Notes: generated by a model from the letters alone, not told the origin. Numbered from the stretch's first letter, positions 39,661-50,070 are shown. The stretch is DNA of 64,000 nt from Kazachstania africana CBS 2517 (GCF_000304475.1 NC_018942.1:992001-1056000); one strand, 5' to 3'. Numbers and translations: made by a program.

Positions 39661-42326
39661 ATTTGCTTGATAGTAGTATAGATGATGATAATAATCATCA
39701 TCGTCAAAAAACTGCTAAGTCAGCTTCATTTTTGTCTACACTGAGTGATGATTCTCTTATCGAGTACATCAATAAAGTATCACAACAACTAGACTCTACG
39801 AAACCACAGTCTGGCTCTGAAGATGAGCGTAATGAATCCGTTGAACCACAGAAAAATTATGGCAGAGATACTTACTTCCAAGAAAAGGCTTTAAAGCAAT
39901 CAAAAGAAGATGAATTACTTAAAAGAAGGTACGAATCTATAGGTAAAGCTACTTCTAACCTTTTTAAGGACTTGACCGTTTACATCAATGGTTACACTAG
40001 ACCCAGTAGATTTCAATTACATGAAATGATTGTACTCAATGGAGGAAAATTTTTACATCATTTATCTGCAAAACGTAGCGTAACTCATATAATTGCATCC
40101 ACACTTACTTTAAAGAAAAAAATTGAATTTGCAAATTATAAGGTAGTTAAACCAGAATGGTTGGTCGATTCAATCAAGGTTAAAAAATTGTTACCTTGGC
40201 AAGATTATTCAATAGTCACTAGTATTGATCAAGATCAACTACAACTGACAACTTTCTTAAATAAAGATAATATTCAAACTACAAATTGTAAAGATCCCAA
40301 CTTTTTGAAAGAATATTTTGCACATTCAAGATTGCATCATCTTTCAAATTGGAAAGCGCAATTAAGGGCAAGCTTTTTGACATCATTTTCGAGTAATAAA
40401 AAAAAAGCTATAGATATTAATAACATTAATATCCTTCATGTTGATTTTGACTGTTTTTTCGTCACTGTATCGTATCTTTACCGAGATAAATCGAAATTTA
40501 TATGCGATATCGATAGAGATCCAATTGTAGTATGTTATGGTACTCAAAATTCCGAAATTGCTAGCTGTAATTACGTCGCAAGAAGTTTTGGCATTAAAAA
40601 CGGTATGTGGGTGACAGATGCTAAGGTTCTCTTGGCAAATTCAGGTTTAAGTCTCGTTGCATTACCTTATAAATTTGACGAAATCGAATCCACATCAAAT
40701 AAATTTTACGAAATTTTAAATAACTTCTCCAAGTTTTTGCTCGTATTACCCATTTCTATAGATGAGGCTATATGCATTGTGGAAGATACACACGATGAAA
40801 ATTTTTATGAACTGTGTGAAACTGTTCGTGAAATTGTTTTCAGAGAAACGGGCGGTTGTACCGTCAGTGTCGGTTGTGCAAATTCTTTGGTCATGGCAAG
40901 ATTAGCTTTGAAAAAAGCTAAACCGAATGGATATTTCATAGTAGATAAAGAACTGATATCAGATGATAACTTCTGGTCATGCTTCAGAATTGATGATTTG
41001 CCAGGAGTTGGCTATTCTACTGTGTATAAGATCAAAGAGAATTTTGATAGTATTGAAAACTTAAGGGATTTGAAGTATAATGTGACACTCAATCAATTGA
41101 AGTCAAAAGTTGGCATTAAATTAAGCGAAAAGATCTTTCTGGCACTTGATGGTAAAGATGATGATGAAAGTAAGAAAATGTTACTTGAACCAGAGGAAGT
41201 ATTTCAAAGGAAATCTTTGTCCATTGAAATCAACTGGGGTATCAGATTTGATAACATTGCAGAGATTGACCAATTTTTAGACCGTTGCTCTGTATATTTG
41301 ATTGAAAAATTGATTGAGCTAGATAAAGTGACGTCTCAAATCACTTTAAAAATTATGAAGAGAGCAAAAGATGCACCTATCGAACCAACAAAGTATTTAG
41401 GAATGGGTAAGTGTGATGGTTTTGCAAGTACAGCTAAGTTGGGTATCCCTACTAGTGAAACTGGTGTTATAGCCACTGAATTGAAAAATATTTATAGATC
41501 TTTAGGTTGTCCTCCCAAAGAATTAAGAGGAGTTTCCGTGCAATTCAACAAATTATTGGACAATGTGGGTAAAAATCAAAGAGAATTGGATTTACCTTTC
41601 AGTAAGCTCGTTTTAAAGAGAAAAATCGTGGATAGTTTACCTGACTCAATTCGTGGTAGCATAAATTCGGAGCTGAAGCGTAGAAAAATTGATGTAGTTG
41701 ATAATATTGATATCGATAATCCAGAAATTAGAGAAAGAAATAAATATTTTAAGAAAATTTCACCTGTTAAGAAGGCAGAACAAGATTTATTTAATACATC
41801 TTTTGAGAAGGATTTTATTAACGAATTACCCACACAAATCAAGAAGGAAATAACAAATGACCTTCGAATAAAGAAGAAAATTCAAAAAACAAAATTTGGA
41901 CAGATCAAAGAGCAGATAGAATTAAGAAAGCAAAAAGAAGACAATATCAATGCACATTTTCTAGGAAGTGAAAGTTTATTAGAGCCTATAAAATTTCAGA
42001 AGATTACGAACTTCAAGGTGATTTCGGCAATGATTATCACGTGGTTAAATGAAACAATTAAAAATAATAAAGGTCCGCATGAGAAGGATGTAAGGTTATT
42101 TGAGAACTATTTGATAAAACTTAGTGATTCAAATAAAACACATTTGGTTTTAAGAATAACCGAATTGATATCTGTCAAACTTAATCTATTTGCGAATGCC
42201 TTTGGTGATTCTGCTGGATTTCAAGAATGGGACAAGATTTTGGTGAGAAATGTGATACCCATACTTAATAGGAATAGACATACCTTCCAAACAGAACGTA
42301 AGCTTGATATTGAATTTAATATATAG
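39636..42326 (+). CDS. REV1: DNA repair deoxycytidyl transferase Rev1
   Basis: The 896-residue product is a Y-family translesion polymerase that inserts dCMP opposite abasic sites and serves as scaffold for polymerase zeta. The order of domains is a BRCT domain (about 110-200, including TVYINGYTRPSRFQLHEMIV) and the catalytic core (about 260-660). The core has the metal-binding DFD in LHVDFDCFFVTV near 266 and the DE pair in ISIDEAICIV near 373. It also has GCANSLVMARLALKKAKPNG and the helix-hairpin segment DLPGVGYSTV. C-terminal helices that should bind partner polymerases follow. S. cerevisiae Rev1 has about 985 residues. The frame extends to a GTG at 39609, but 39636 is the first ATG and MVEGSD is the chosen start. 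It converges with ATG40. Confidence 0.96.
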   Translation: MVEGSDLLDLLDSSIDDDNNHHRQKTAKSASFLSTLSDDSLIEYINKVSQQLDSTKPQSGSEDERNESVEPQKNYGRDTYFQEKALKQSKEDELLKRRYESIGKATSNLFKDLTVYINGYTRPSRFQLHEMIVLNGGKFLHHLSAKRSVTHIIASTLTLKKKIEFANYKVVKPEWLVDSIKVKKLLPWQDYSIVTSIDQDQLQLTTFLNKDNIQTTNCKDPNFLKEYFAHSRLHHLSNWKAQLRASFLTSFSSNKKKAIDINNINILHVDFDCFFVTVSYLYRDKSKFICDIDRDPIVVCYGTQNSEIASCNYVARSFGIKNGMWVTDAKVLLANSGLSLVALPYKFDEIESTSNKFYEILNNFSKFLLVLPISIDEAICIVEDTHDENFYELCETVREIVFRETGGCTVSVGCANSLVMARLALKKAKPNGYFIVDKELISDDNFWSCFRIDDLPGVGYSTVYKIKENFDSIENLRDLKYNVTLNQLKSKVGIKLSEKIFLALDGKDDDESKKMLLEPEEVFQRKSLSIEINWGIRFDNIAEIDQFLDRCSVYLIEKLIELDKVTSQITLKIMKRAKDAPIEPTKYLGMGKCDGFASTAKLGIPTSETGVIATELKNIYRSLGCPPKELRGVSVQFNKLLDNVGKNQRELDLPFSKLVLKRKIVDSLPDSIRGSINSELKRRKIDVVDNIDIDNPEIRERNKYFKKISPVKKAEQDLFNTSFEKDFINELPTQIKKEITNDLRIKKKIQKTKFGQIKEQIELRKQKEDNINAHFLGSESLLEPIKFQKITNFKVISAMIITWLNETIKNNKGPHEKDVRLFENYLIKLSDSNKTHLVLRITELISVKLNLFANAFGDSAGFQEWDKILVRNVIPILNRNRHTFQTERKLDIEFNI

Positions 42327-42416
42327 TGCTTCATTTTTTTTTGATTGAATATTATTTATGAACGATTTATAAGTTGAAGACTATGATTACAATTGGGAAC
42401 ACTTATGGGACCCTAA

Positions 42417-43166
42417 CTAGGTAACAGAATTTTTCGTTTCTTCTATTATATCATCCATCATATCATAGTCATCATTAAATCTATATTTATGTCTAAACTT
42501 CTTATCGTCATTTTTGTAATTTTTATCTTGTCCAAAATTCCAAAATTTGTATGAGTTGTAACAATCTGCATGAGAAGTTTTATTGGATGAGAGTAAGATA
42601 GTCATTGCGTCTGAAACTTTTGATTCGATCCATTCAAATAATTGCACAACAAAGTTTGTCGATGGATAATCCTTCGTCAATTCAGTAGAAATTAACATTT
42701 GTTCAGTTATTCTACCAAATAAGAAATCCTGTAGGATTTTTCTATTTATTGTAAAATTTAGGAAATTAGTCAAATGATCCAGACTGGATGCTTTTGGATT
42801 ATCGATTTTATTGATCAAATTAATGAAACTATTTTGCTCTTCGACGACGTTTATAAATTGTAAAAGCAATTCTCTCGTCAATGCTAAATTGAATGCAGTC
42901 AAAATCATCAATGAAAATGGTAAGAGCTTGTAAATAATATACAGTGGAGTATGCGGTAAAATTAGATAGATCATACAATGTAGTGACCAGTATTTCAATA
43001 ATAATTCCACCATCGTAGCTTTTTGTGGTTGTAAATGTAAAACTTTAGTTGTTTTCCCCATTCTAGAAGAATCTTTATGTGATAGATGTAAAGTTTCGAT
43101 TGTTATTTGTAATGGCACCAATACTGAGACTATGAACCATATTGGTTTAAAAAAAAAGGTGAACAT
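42417..43166 (-). CDS. ATG40: ER-phagy receptor Atg40
   Basis: The 249-residue product matches S. cerevisiae Atg40 (YOR152C, about 256 residues), a reticulon-like receptor that links ER to Atg8 during ER-phagy. The N-terminal half has hydrophobic hairpin segments (PIWFIVSVLVPLQITIE, LLKYWSLHCMIYLILPHTPL and LLPFSLMILTAFNLALTREL). The C-terminus is charged and ends with YDMMDDIIEE, which corresponds to the Atg8-interacting motif of S. cerevisiae Atg40. Length is similar, but overall sequence is divergent, typical of fast-evolving autophagy receptors. Its position directly before PDR5 matches S. cerevisiae. The start is the first ATG. Confidence 0.92.
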   Translation of the reverse strand: MFTFFFKPIWFIVSVLVPLQITIETLHLSHKDSSRMGKTTKVLHLQPQKATMVELLLKYWSLHCMIYLILPHTPLYIIYKLLPFSLMILTAFNLALTRELLLQFINVVEEQNSFINLINKIDNPKASSLDHLTNFLNFTINRKILQDFLFGRITEQMLISTELTKDYPSTNFVVQLFEWIESKVSDAMTILLSSNKTSHADCYNSYKFWNFGQDKNYKNDDKKFRHKYRFNDDYDMMDDIIEETKNSVT

Positions 43167-44181
43167 GGTTGGTATTTCGATAGCAGTTGTAAAGTAGGTT
43201 AACTTCTAAGTTTAATATAGATCTTCTGTCTAACTATGAAAAGAGGTTTACTTACCCCATGTACAATTATTACTATCACTATTAGTGTATTTTTTTCAGG
43301 AAATTTGATCTTTTTGTTCTGTATCTTAGACTAAGCTTTTCTTTTTTAGGGATGCTCATACCACCTCAAGAAGCATTACTGAGTGATTACAAGAGGGCTT
43401 ACTGAATAAAATGAACATTGAGAAGCGCTGAAAGCTCGCTTGTTGGCATACCAAGAGGGATCGTGACGTGTATTGTAAGAGGGCTAAATGAATATTATAC
43501 TGGATTTGAAGTATTTGTTTAGTAATTTGATAGTTGCATTGTCATTGGAAGCTTTAATGTGGAGGTTCCCTTGTACGAACAGGAGAAAATAAAAAAAAGA
43601 GTACTCGTGTATTCTGAATGAGCGTAAACGAAACAAAACATAAATTATCAATTCGTTCAAGTAAACAATGTGTCTAAACACTGTTTTTTAAGATATGTAA
43701 TTATAATCTTGAACAAGGGGAGGATCTCATACTTTACAATCATAATATCATCGCTATTCTTCGGTCGAATGTTATTTTGCAATTGCAATGTATGAATAAA
43801 ATTATATATGGCTACACCGTCAAAACTCAAGGTATAAAACAAAATAGGTCATGTGACAATATAAAGTCAGTGATATCTTTTTTAAGAGTATTTACTCTTC
43901 TCTTATGCTTGCCAAGATCAGTAGAGACTGCGCCTACATAAAACTGATAACACTATGATACTTGATGAGTTTTTGCGTCAAAGAGATCAAATTCAGTTTT
44001 TGCCAAGAAAGCGCAGTACGTCAATGACTTGAGAGTGGCCGCCCCCCCCCCCCTACGAATAATATTTAGTCACTGTTAAATTTTCAAAGTGTACGTAAGA
44101 AGAAGAGTTGGACTATGCCATTAAAGGGTCGGGTGCCCGATTGGTGTGACAGTTTTCCTTTTTTAACACTGGTCTTCTAAC

Positions 44182-44190
44182 TTCCACGGA
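44182..44190 (-). promoter_or_regulatory. PDRE (Pdr1/Pdr3 site) 1
   Basis: TCCGTGGAA on the minus strand is the pleiotropic drug response element bound by Pdr1 and Pdr3. It lies about 990 bp before the first PDR gene, the farthest of four sites. Confidence 0.75.
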
Positions 44191-44550
44191 ATATCACATC
44201 CGCGATAGTTATATTTTTTTGTTTTTTTTTTTTTGTCATGCGATAGCAGATTTCCATCTTCCAAATTCCGGTATTCCGTCCCGTGGGATAGTAGTCACGT
44301 TTGATGATATCATATTCTTGCAGCTGCACACGTGCGCACCAAACAAGCCATACAAAACCTGAACTTGTCCTGGCTTTACTACCTTACCGCCTCCTTCTTA
44401 GTGCGACAACTAATCTCCCCTCGAATTGAGACACAATCCCAGAAGGAAGGGAAGGTGAAATCGAAGAATATTACTAAGCTGAAAAAGCTTGCCGTCCGAA
44501 CTGATACAGGAAACGTCAGATTGTGATGGAAAACGAGAGAAAGTCATCCC

Positions 44551-44559
44551 TCCGTGGAA
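44551..44559 (+). promoter_or_regulatory. PDRE (Pdr1/Pdr3 site) 2
   Basis: An exact TCCGTGGAA, about 620 bp before the first PDR gene. Confidence 0.8.
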
Positions 44560-44655
44560 GCAGCACATGAGGAAAAAAAAAAAACAGGCCCTTTCCCGGA
44601 ATGAAACACACAAAGCCAAAATATCCTATTTTTACTTCCACGCTTATGATCCTTA

Positions 44656-44664
44656 TTCCACGGA
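44656..44664 (-). promoter_or_regulatory. PDRE (Pdr1/Pdr3 site) 3
   Basis: An exact TCCGTGGAA on the minus strand, about 515 bp before the first PDR gene. Confidence 0.8.
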
Positions 44665-44934
44665 AGAATTTTTTTCGATCCGTTAAGTTCTTGCGAGGTT
44701 TTCTTCGCCAGAGCATATACAGCAGCGGGGCTCACAGTTTCCTCGGAAGAATCTTCTTCCCTTTAGGTTTGTTTGTTTTGCTTTTTTCTTTCATTTATTT
44801 CTTTTTCTTCTCGCTTAGAGAGATTTGCAAGAAAAGTATCGAAAGTTGTACCTTCGACCGATTTCATAGTCCATTACTTACTATGCGTATGGTTCAACGC
44901 ACTAAACTTCTTCGAAATCAAACGTTGTTATTCT

Positions 44935-44943
44935 TCCGTGGAA
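44935..44943 (+). promoter_or_regulatory. PDRE (Pdr1/Pdr3 site) 4
   Basis: An exact TCCGTGGAA, about 235 bp before the first PDR gene and 85 bp before its TATA box. It is the site nearest the start. Confidence 0.8.
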
Positions 44944-45028
44944 ACCTTTTCAGCTGAAAAAGAAAAAGAAAAAGAATCGAAGGTTATGATTAATGGGTAG
45001 TACTAACTATCATAACACTCGCTCCTTG

Positions 45029-45036
45029 TATAAATA
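45029..45036 (+). promoter_or_regulatory. TATA box of first PDR transporter gene
   Basis: TATAAATA lies about 145 bp upstream of the start codon, a typical distance for a regulated yeast promoter. No ATG occurs between it and the gene. Confidence 0.6.
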
Positions 45037-45176
45037 CCAAATCAATTGCATTGTTTCCCAAAACTTGAATCAGCTTGCAAATCCTCTTTTCTTATTATCG
45101 TTTCTTGATCTTTCGTATATTTAAATAGGTATTACAAGAAAGACTTTATCAACTGAATTATTCCTTTCAATTCTCG

Positions 45177-48100
45177 ATGTCGGAGAAGAAAGATATTATT
45201 GATTCTGGTGCAATGAGTCAAGTAGATGAAAGTTCATCATTAAACTTACAAAGTTATGATGGTTTTGATCAAAATGCTCAAGATAAAATTAGACAATTAG
45301 CAAGAAGTTTGACTAACCAAAGTTCTACTACTCATAACAACGATGCCGCATCTTTATTCTCAAACGTTAAAGGTGTCAACCCGGTTTTCACTGATCCTTC
45401 AAATCCAGAATACGATGAAAGATTAGATCCAGAAAGTGAGAATTTTTCCAGTACCGCTTGGGTTAAAAATATGGCAAATTTAACTGCTGCTGATCCAGAT
45501 TACTATAAGCCTTACTCTTTAGGTTGTGTTTGGAAAGATTTGACTGCTTCAGGTGACTCTTCAGATGTCGTCTACCAATCTACCGTCTTCAATATGCCAA
45601 CAAAATTATTGAAAACAGCTTTCAGAAAAGCTAGACCAGCTAAAGAATCAGACACTTTTCAAATTTTAAAACCAATGGAAGGTTGTATCAACCCAGGTGA
45701 ATTATTAGTCGTCCTTGGTAGACCAGGTTCTGGTTGTACTACCCTATTGAAATCCATTTCTTCCAACACTCACGGTTTCAACGTCGGTAAGGATTCAACA
45801 ATCTCATACAATGGTCTTACTCCAAAGGCTATAAATAGACATTACCGTGGTGAAGTAGTGTACAATGCCGAGTCCGATGTACATTTACCACATCTTACAG
45901 TTTTCGAAACATTGTATACTGTCGCAAGATTAAAGACTCCAAGTAATCGTGTTCAAGGTGTTGACAGAGACACTTACGCTAAACATCTAACTGACGTTAC
46001 AATGGCTACTTACGGTTTGTCTCACACAAGAAACACAAAAGTTGGTAACGATCTTGTTAGAGGTGTTTCTGGTGGTGAAAGAAAGCGTGTTTCCATTGCT
46101 GAGGTCACTATCTGTGGTTCTAAGTTCCAATGTTGGGATAATGCAACAAGAGGTTTAGATTCTGCAACTGCTTTAGAATTTATCAGAGCTTTAAAAACCC
46201 AGGCTACTTTAACTAACACCGCTGCTACTATCGCTATTTACCAATGTTCTCAAGATGCTTACGATTTATTCGATAAAGTTTGTGTATTATACGGTGGCTA
46301 CCAAATCTTTTATGGATCTGCACAAAAGGCAAAGAAATATTTTGAAACTATGGGTTACCAATGTCCAGAAAGACAAACTACTGCAGATTTCTTAACTTCT
46401 GTTACAAGTCCTGCTGAAAGAGTTATAAATCCTGATTTCATTGGAAGAGGCATTCAAGTTCCACAAACTCCAGAAGATATGAATAACTATTGGAGGAATT
46501 CCCCTGAATATAAAGAGTTAATAAACGAAATTGACACCCATTTAGCTAACAACCAAGACGAATCTCGTAACAGCATCAAAGAAGCTCATATCGCTAAACA
46601 ATCAAACAGAGCTAGACCAGGCTCTCCTTACACAGTTAATTACGGTATGCAAGTCAAATATCTACTCACAAGAAACGTTTGGAGAATTAAAAACAATTCT
46701 AGTGTCCAACTATTTATGATCTTTGGTAACTGTGGTATGGCCTTCATTTTGGGTTCCATGTTCTACAAAGTTATGAAACATGATTCAACATCTACATTCT
46801 ATTATCGTGGTGCAGCTATGTTCTTCGCCATTCTTTTCAATGCCTTCTCCTGCCTTTTAGAAATTTTCTCCTTATACGAAGCAAGGCCAATTACTGAAAA
46901 ACACAGAAGTTATTCCTTATACCACCCAAGTGCTGATGCATTTGCCTCCATTTTCTCTGAAATTCCAACTAAAATTATCATCGCCATTGGTTTCAACATC
47001 ATTTACTATTTCTTAGTTAACTTCGAAAGAAACGGTGGTGTCTTCTTCTTTTATTGGTTAATTAACATCGTCGCTGTTTTTGCCATGTCTCATTTATTCA
47101 GAACTGTGGGTTCTTTGACTAAGACTTTATCCGAGGCTATGATACCTGCTTCTATGTTATTACTAGCTATGTCCATGTTTACTGGTTTCGCTATCCCCAA
47201 GACGAAGATGCTGGGCTGGTCCAAGTGGATTTGGTATATCAACCCAATTGCTTATTTATTTGAATCGTTAATGATCAATGAATTCCATGGTCGTAGATTC
47301 GAATGTGCAGCATTTATTCCAAGTGGTCCAGCTTATAGCAATATTACGGCTACTGAAAGAGTTTGTGCTGTCAGTGGTTCTGTTGCCGGCCAAAGTTACG
47401 TTTTAGGTGATGATTACATTAGGGTTAGCTACGACTATCTCCATAAACATAAGTGGAGAGGTTTCGGTATTGGTATGGCCTATGCCATCTTCTTTCTTTT
47501 CGCTTACCTAGTTGTGTGTGAATACAACGAAGGTGCCAAGCAAAAGGGTGAAATGCTAGTTTTCCCACAAAGTGTTCTAAGAAAGTTAAGAAAAGAAGGT
47601 CAATTGAAAAAGGACTCTGAAGATATTGAAAACGGCAGCAACTCATCTACTACTGAAAAACAACTATTAGAAGATTCTGACGAAGGTTCTTCCAATGGCG
47701 ATAGTACTGGTTTGGTTAAGTCTGAGGCTATTTTCCACTGGAGAAACTTATGTTATGATGTCCAAATTAAAGACGAAACAAGACGTATTTTGAACAATGT
47801 CGATGGTTGGGTCAAACCAGGTACATTAACTGCTTTAATGGGTTCTTCTGGTGCTGGTAAGACTACTTTATTGGATTGCTTGGCTGAGAGAGTTACTATG
47901 GGTGTTATCACCGGTGATGTTTTGGTTGATGGTCGTCCTCGTGATGAGTCATTCCCAAGATCTATTGGTTATTGTCAACAACAAGATTTACATTTGAAGA
48001 CATCGACTGTGAGAGAATCTCTAAGATTCTCAGCATACTTACGTCAACCAGCAGAAGTTTCTGTTGAAGAAAAGGATGCTTACGTTGAGGAAGTCATCAA

Positions 48101-49658
48101 GATTTTAGAAATGGAAAAGTACGCTGACGCTGTTGTTGGTGTTGCTGGTGAAGGTTTGAATGTTGAACAAAGAAAGAGATTGACTATTGGTGTTGAACTT
48201 GCTGCCAAGCCTAAATTATTAGTTTTCTTAGATGAACCTACGTCCGGTTTAGATTCCCAAACTGCATGGTCTATTTGTCAATTAATGAGAAAGTTAGCCA
48301 GTCATGGTCAAGCCATCCTGTGTACCATCCATCAACCATCTGCTATTTTGATGCAAGAATTTGATCGTTTATTATTTTTACAGAAGGGTGGTAAAACTGT
48401 TTATTTTGGTGAATTAGGTGAAGGCTGTCAGGTTATGATTGATTATTTCGAGCGTAACGGTTCTCATAAATGTCCCCCAGATGCTAACCCAGCTGAATGG
48501 ATGTTAGAAGTTGTTGGTGCTGCTCCAGGTTCTCATGCTAATCAGGACTATCATGAGGTCTGGAGAAACTCAGAAGAATTTAGAATTGTCCATGAAGAAT
48601 TAGATCTTATGGAAAGAGAGTTACCCGCAAAATCTGCTGGTGTCGATACTGATCATCAAGAGTTTGCCACTGGTTTATTTTACCAAACCAAATTAGTCAG
48701 TGTTCGTTTATTCCAACAATATTGGAGATCTCCAGAGTATCTATGGGCAAAGTTTGTTTTAACTATTTTCAATGAGTTGTTTATTGGTTTCACCTTCTTC
48801 AAAGCAGGTACTTCATTACAAGGTTTACAAAATCAAATGTTAGCTGCATTCATGTTCACAGTCATTTTCAATCCATTATTACAACAATATCTTCCATCAT
48901 TTGTCCAACAAAGAGACTTATACGAAGCCAGGGAACGTCCTTCTAGAACTTTCTCCTGGAAAGCCTTCATTGTTTCCCAGATTTTAGTTGAGGCGCCATG
49001 GAACTTCTTAGCTGGTACACTAGCATACTTCATTTACTACTATCCAATTGGGTTCTACGAAAATGCCTCATATGCTGGTCAATTACATGAAAGAGGTGCG
49101 TTATTCTGGCTATTCTCAACAGCTTTCTATGTCTATGTTGGTTCCATGGGTTTCTTAACTGTTTCCTTCAATGAAATTGCCGAAAACGCTGCTAACTTAG
49201 CAAGTTTAATGTTTACAATGGCATTATCTTTCTGTGGTGTTATGACAACTCCAAGTGCTATGCCAAGATTCTGGATCTTTATGTACAGAGTTTCACCATT
49301 AACTTACTTTGTCCAAGGTATATTAGCTGTAGGTCTTGCTAACACAAAAATCGAATGTTCTTCTAGTGAATTTTTACAGTTTGAAGCCCCATCAGGCATG
49401 ACGTGTGGTAATTACATGGAAGCTTATCTCGACTATGCTGGTACAGGTTACTTAAAGGACGAAAGTGCAACGGGCACCTGTGAATTCTGTGAATACAGTT
49501 ACACAAACGATTATTTAAGTTCGATAAACTCATATTATTCCCAAAGATGGAGGAACTGGGGTATTTTCATCTGTTACATTGCAATCAATTACATTGGTGG
49601 TATTGCATTCTATTATCTTGCTAGAGTCCCCAAGAAATCCAAAGTAGCTAAAAAATAA
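45177..49658 (+). CDS. PDR5: PDR-type ABC drug-efflux transporter (Pdr5)
   Basis: The 1493-residue product is a full-size ABC transporter of the fungal PDR (ABCG) type. It has two repeats of nucleotide-binding domain then six membrane spans and exports many drugs across the plasma membrane. The first domain has the degenerate Walker A GRPGSGCTTL near 180 and signature VSGGERKRVS near 297. The second has a standard Walker A GSSGAGKTTL near 888, a degenerate signature LNVEQRKRLTIG near 993 and Walker B LVFLDEPTSGLDS near 1015. This asymmetric pattern is typical of Pdr5. The position between ATG40 and ISN1 matches YOR153W, so this is the likely Pdr5 orthologue. Codon use is strongly biased, and four PDREs lie upstream. 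A second copy follows directly. Confidence 0.95.
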   Translation: MSEKKDIIDSGAMSQVDESSSLNLQSYDGFDQNAQDKIRQLARSLTNQSSTTHNNDAASLFSNVKGVNPVFTDPSNPEYDERLDPESENFSSTAWVKNMANLTAADPDYYKPYSLGCVWKDLTASGDSSDVVYQSTVFNMPTKLLKTAFRKARPAKESDTFQILKPMEGCINPGELLVVLGRPGSGCTTLLKSISSNTHGFNVGKDSTISYNGLTPKAINRHYRGEVVYNAESDVHLPHLTVFETLYTVARLKTPSNRVQGVDRDTYAKHLTDVTMATYGLSHTRNTKVGNDLVRGVSGGERKRVSIAEVTICGSKFQCWDNATRGLDSATALEFIRALKTQATLTNTAATIAIYQCSQDAYDLFDKVCVLYGGYQIFYGSAQKAKKYFETMGYQCPERQTTADFLTSVTSPAERVINPDFIGRGIQVPQTPEDMNNYWRNSPEYKELINEIDTHLANNQDESRNSIKEAHIAKQSNRARPGSPYTVNYGMQVKYLLTRNVWRIKNNSSVQLFMIFGNCGMAFILGSMFYKVMKHDSTSTFYYRGAAMFFAILFNAFSCLLEIFSLYEARPITEKHRSYSLYHPSADAFASIFSEIPTKIIIAIGFNIIYYFLVNFERNGGVFFFYWLINIVAVFAMSHLFRTVGSLTKTLSEAMIPASMLLLAMSMFTGFAIPKTKMLGWSKWIWYINPIAYLFESLMINEFHGRRFECAAFIPSGPAYSNITATERVCAVSGSVAGQSYVLGDDYIRVSYDYLHKHKWRGFGIGMAYAIFFLFAYLVVCEYNEGAKQKGEMLVFPQSVLRKLRKEGQLKKDSEDIENGSNSSTTEKQLLEDSDEGSSNGDSTGLVKSEAIFHWRNLCYDVQIKDETRRILNNVDGWVKPGTLTALMGSSGAGKTTLLDCLAERVTMGVITGDVLVDGRPRDESFPRSIGYCQQQDLHLKTSTVRESLRFSAYLRQPAEVSVEEKDAYVEEVIKILEMEKYADAVVGVAGEGLNVEQRKRLTIGVELAAKPKLLVFLDEPTSGLDSQTAWSICQLMRKLASHGQAILCTIHQPSAILMQEFDRLLFLQKGGKTVYFGELGEGCQVMIDYFERNGSHKCPPDANPAEWMLEVVGAAPGSHANQDYHEVWRNSEEFRIVHEELDLMERELPAKSAGVDTDHQEFATGLFYQTKLVSVRLFQQYWRSPEYLWAKFVLTIFNELFIGFTFFKAGTSLQGLQNQMLAAFMFTVIFNPLLQQYLPSFVQQRDLYEARERPSRTFSWKAFIVSQILVEAPWNFLAGTLAYFIYYYPIGFYENASYAGQLHERGALFWLFSTAFYVYVGSMGFLTVSFNEIAENAANLASLMFTMALSFCGVMTTPSAMPRFWIFMYRVSPLTYFVQGILAVGLANTKIECSSSEFLQFEAPSGMTCGNYMEAYLDYAGTGYLKDESATGTCEFCEYSYTNDYLSSINSYYSQRWRNWGIFICYIAINYIGGIAFYYLARVPKKSKVAKK

Positions 49659-50012
49659 GAACTTTAATTTGCAATTCAAATAATAATACCCAATATTCTT
49701 ACGGCACATTTTTTTAGTAATTAGTAATGGCATATTCTTTTTGTATATAATTTATAAATTTGGTTGTATATGTCCTCTAAATTGATTCATACTTTTTTTA
49801 TTGGAAAGTTATTCCTAAATTCTCTCAGGGCTAGTCGAACCAAGAAAAATGAGCACCATAATACCTTAGGCGTGTGTGATGCTAAAATAAGTAACTTTTA
49901 CAAATATGTAACAAAGTTCTATTTACTTGGAAAGAGACGCAGGGCTTTACAACAAAGGTCATCTCTCACAAGAGTCTTCACAAGTCAGACGCCCATTTCA
50001 AAAAAAAAAAGC

Positions 50013-50021
50013 TCCGTGGAA
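50013..50021 (+). promoter_or_regulatory. PDRE upstream of second PDR gene
   Basis: An exact TCCGTGGAA, about 480 bp before the second PDR gene. Confidence 0.75.
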
Positions 50022-50061
50022 TACATTTGAAAGCGGGGCTATATATCTAAATATGGTTTAT

Positions 50062-50070
50062 TCCGTGGGA
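50062..50070 (+). promoter_or_regulatory. Variant PDRE upstream of second PDR gene
   Basis: TCCGTGGGA differs from the canonical element at one base. It lies 41 bp after the exact site, about 430 bp before the gene. Confidence 0.45.

Larger units (their letters stand above)
43167..45176. other. ATG40-PDR transporter divergent intergenic region
   Basis: This 2-kb spacer contains four exact Pdr1/Pdr3 elements, an E-box CACGTG at 44329-44334, a TATA box at 45029-45036 and a run of 13 C at 44042-44054. Open frames on both strands between 44332 and 45000 overlap each other and the binding sites; none has a recognisable product. No gene is called. Confidence 0.65.

Noticed and set aside
44332..45000. 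Several overlapping frames on both strands upstream of the first PDR gene
   Set aside because: They overlap each other and the Pdr1/Pdr3 elements, and composition reflects the AT-rich promoter.
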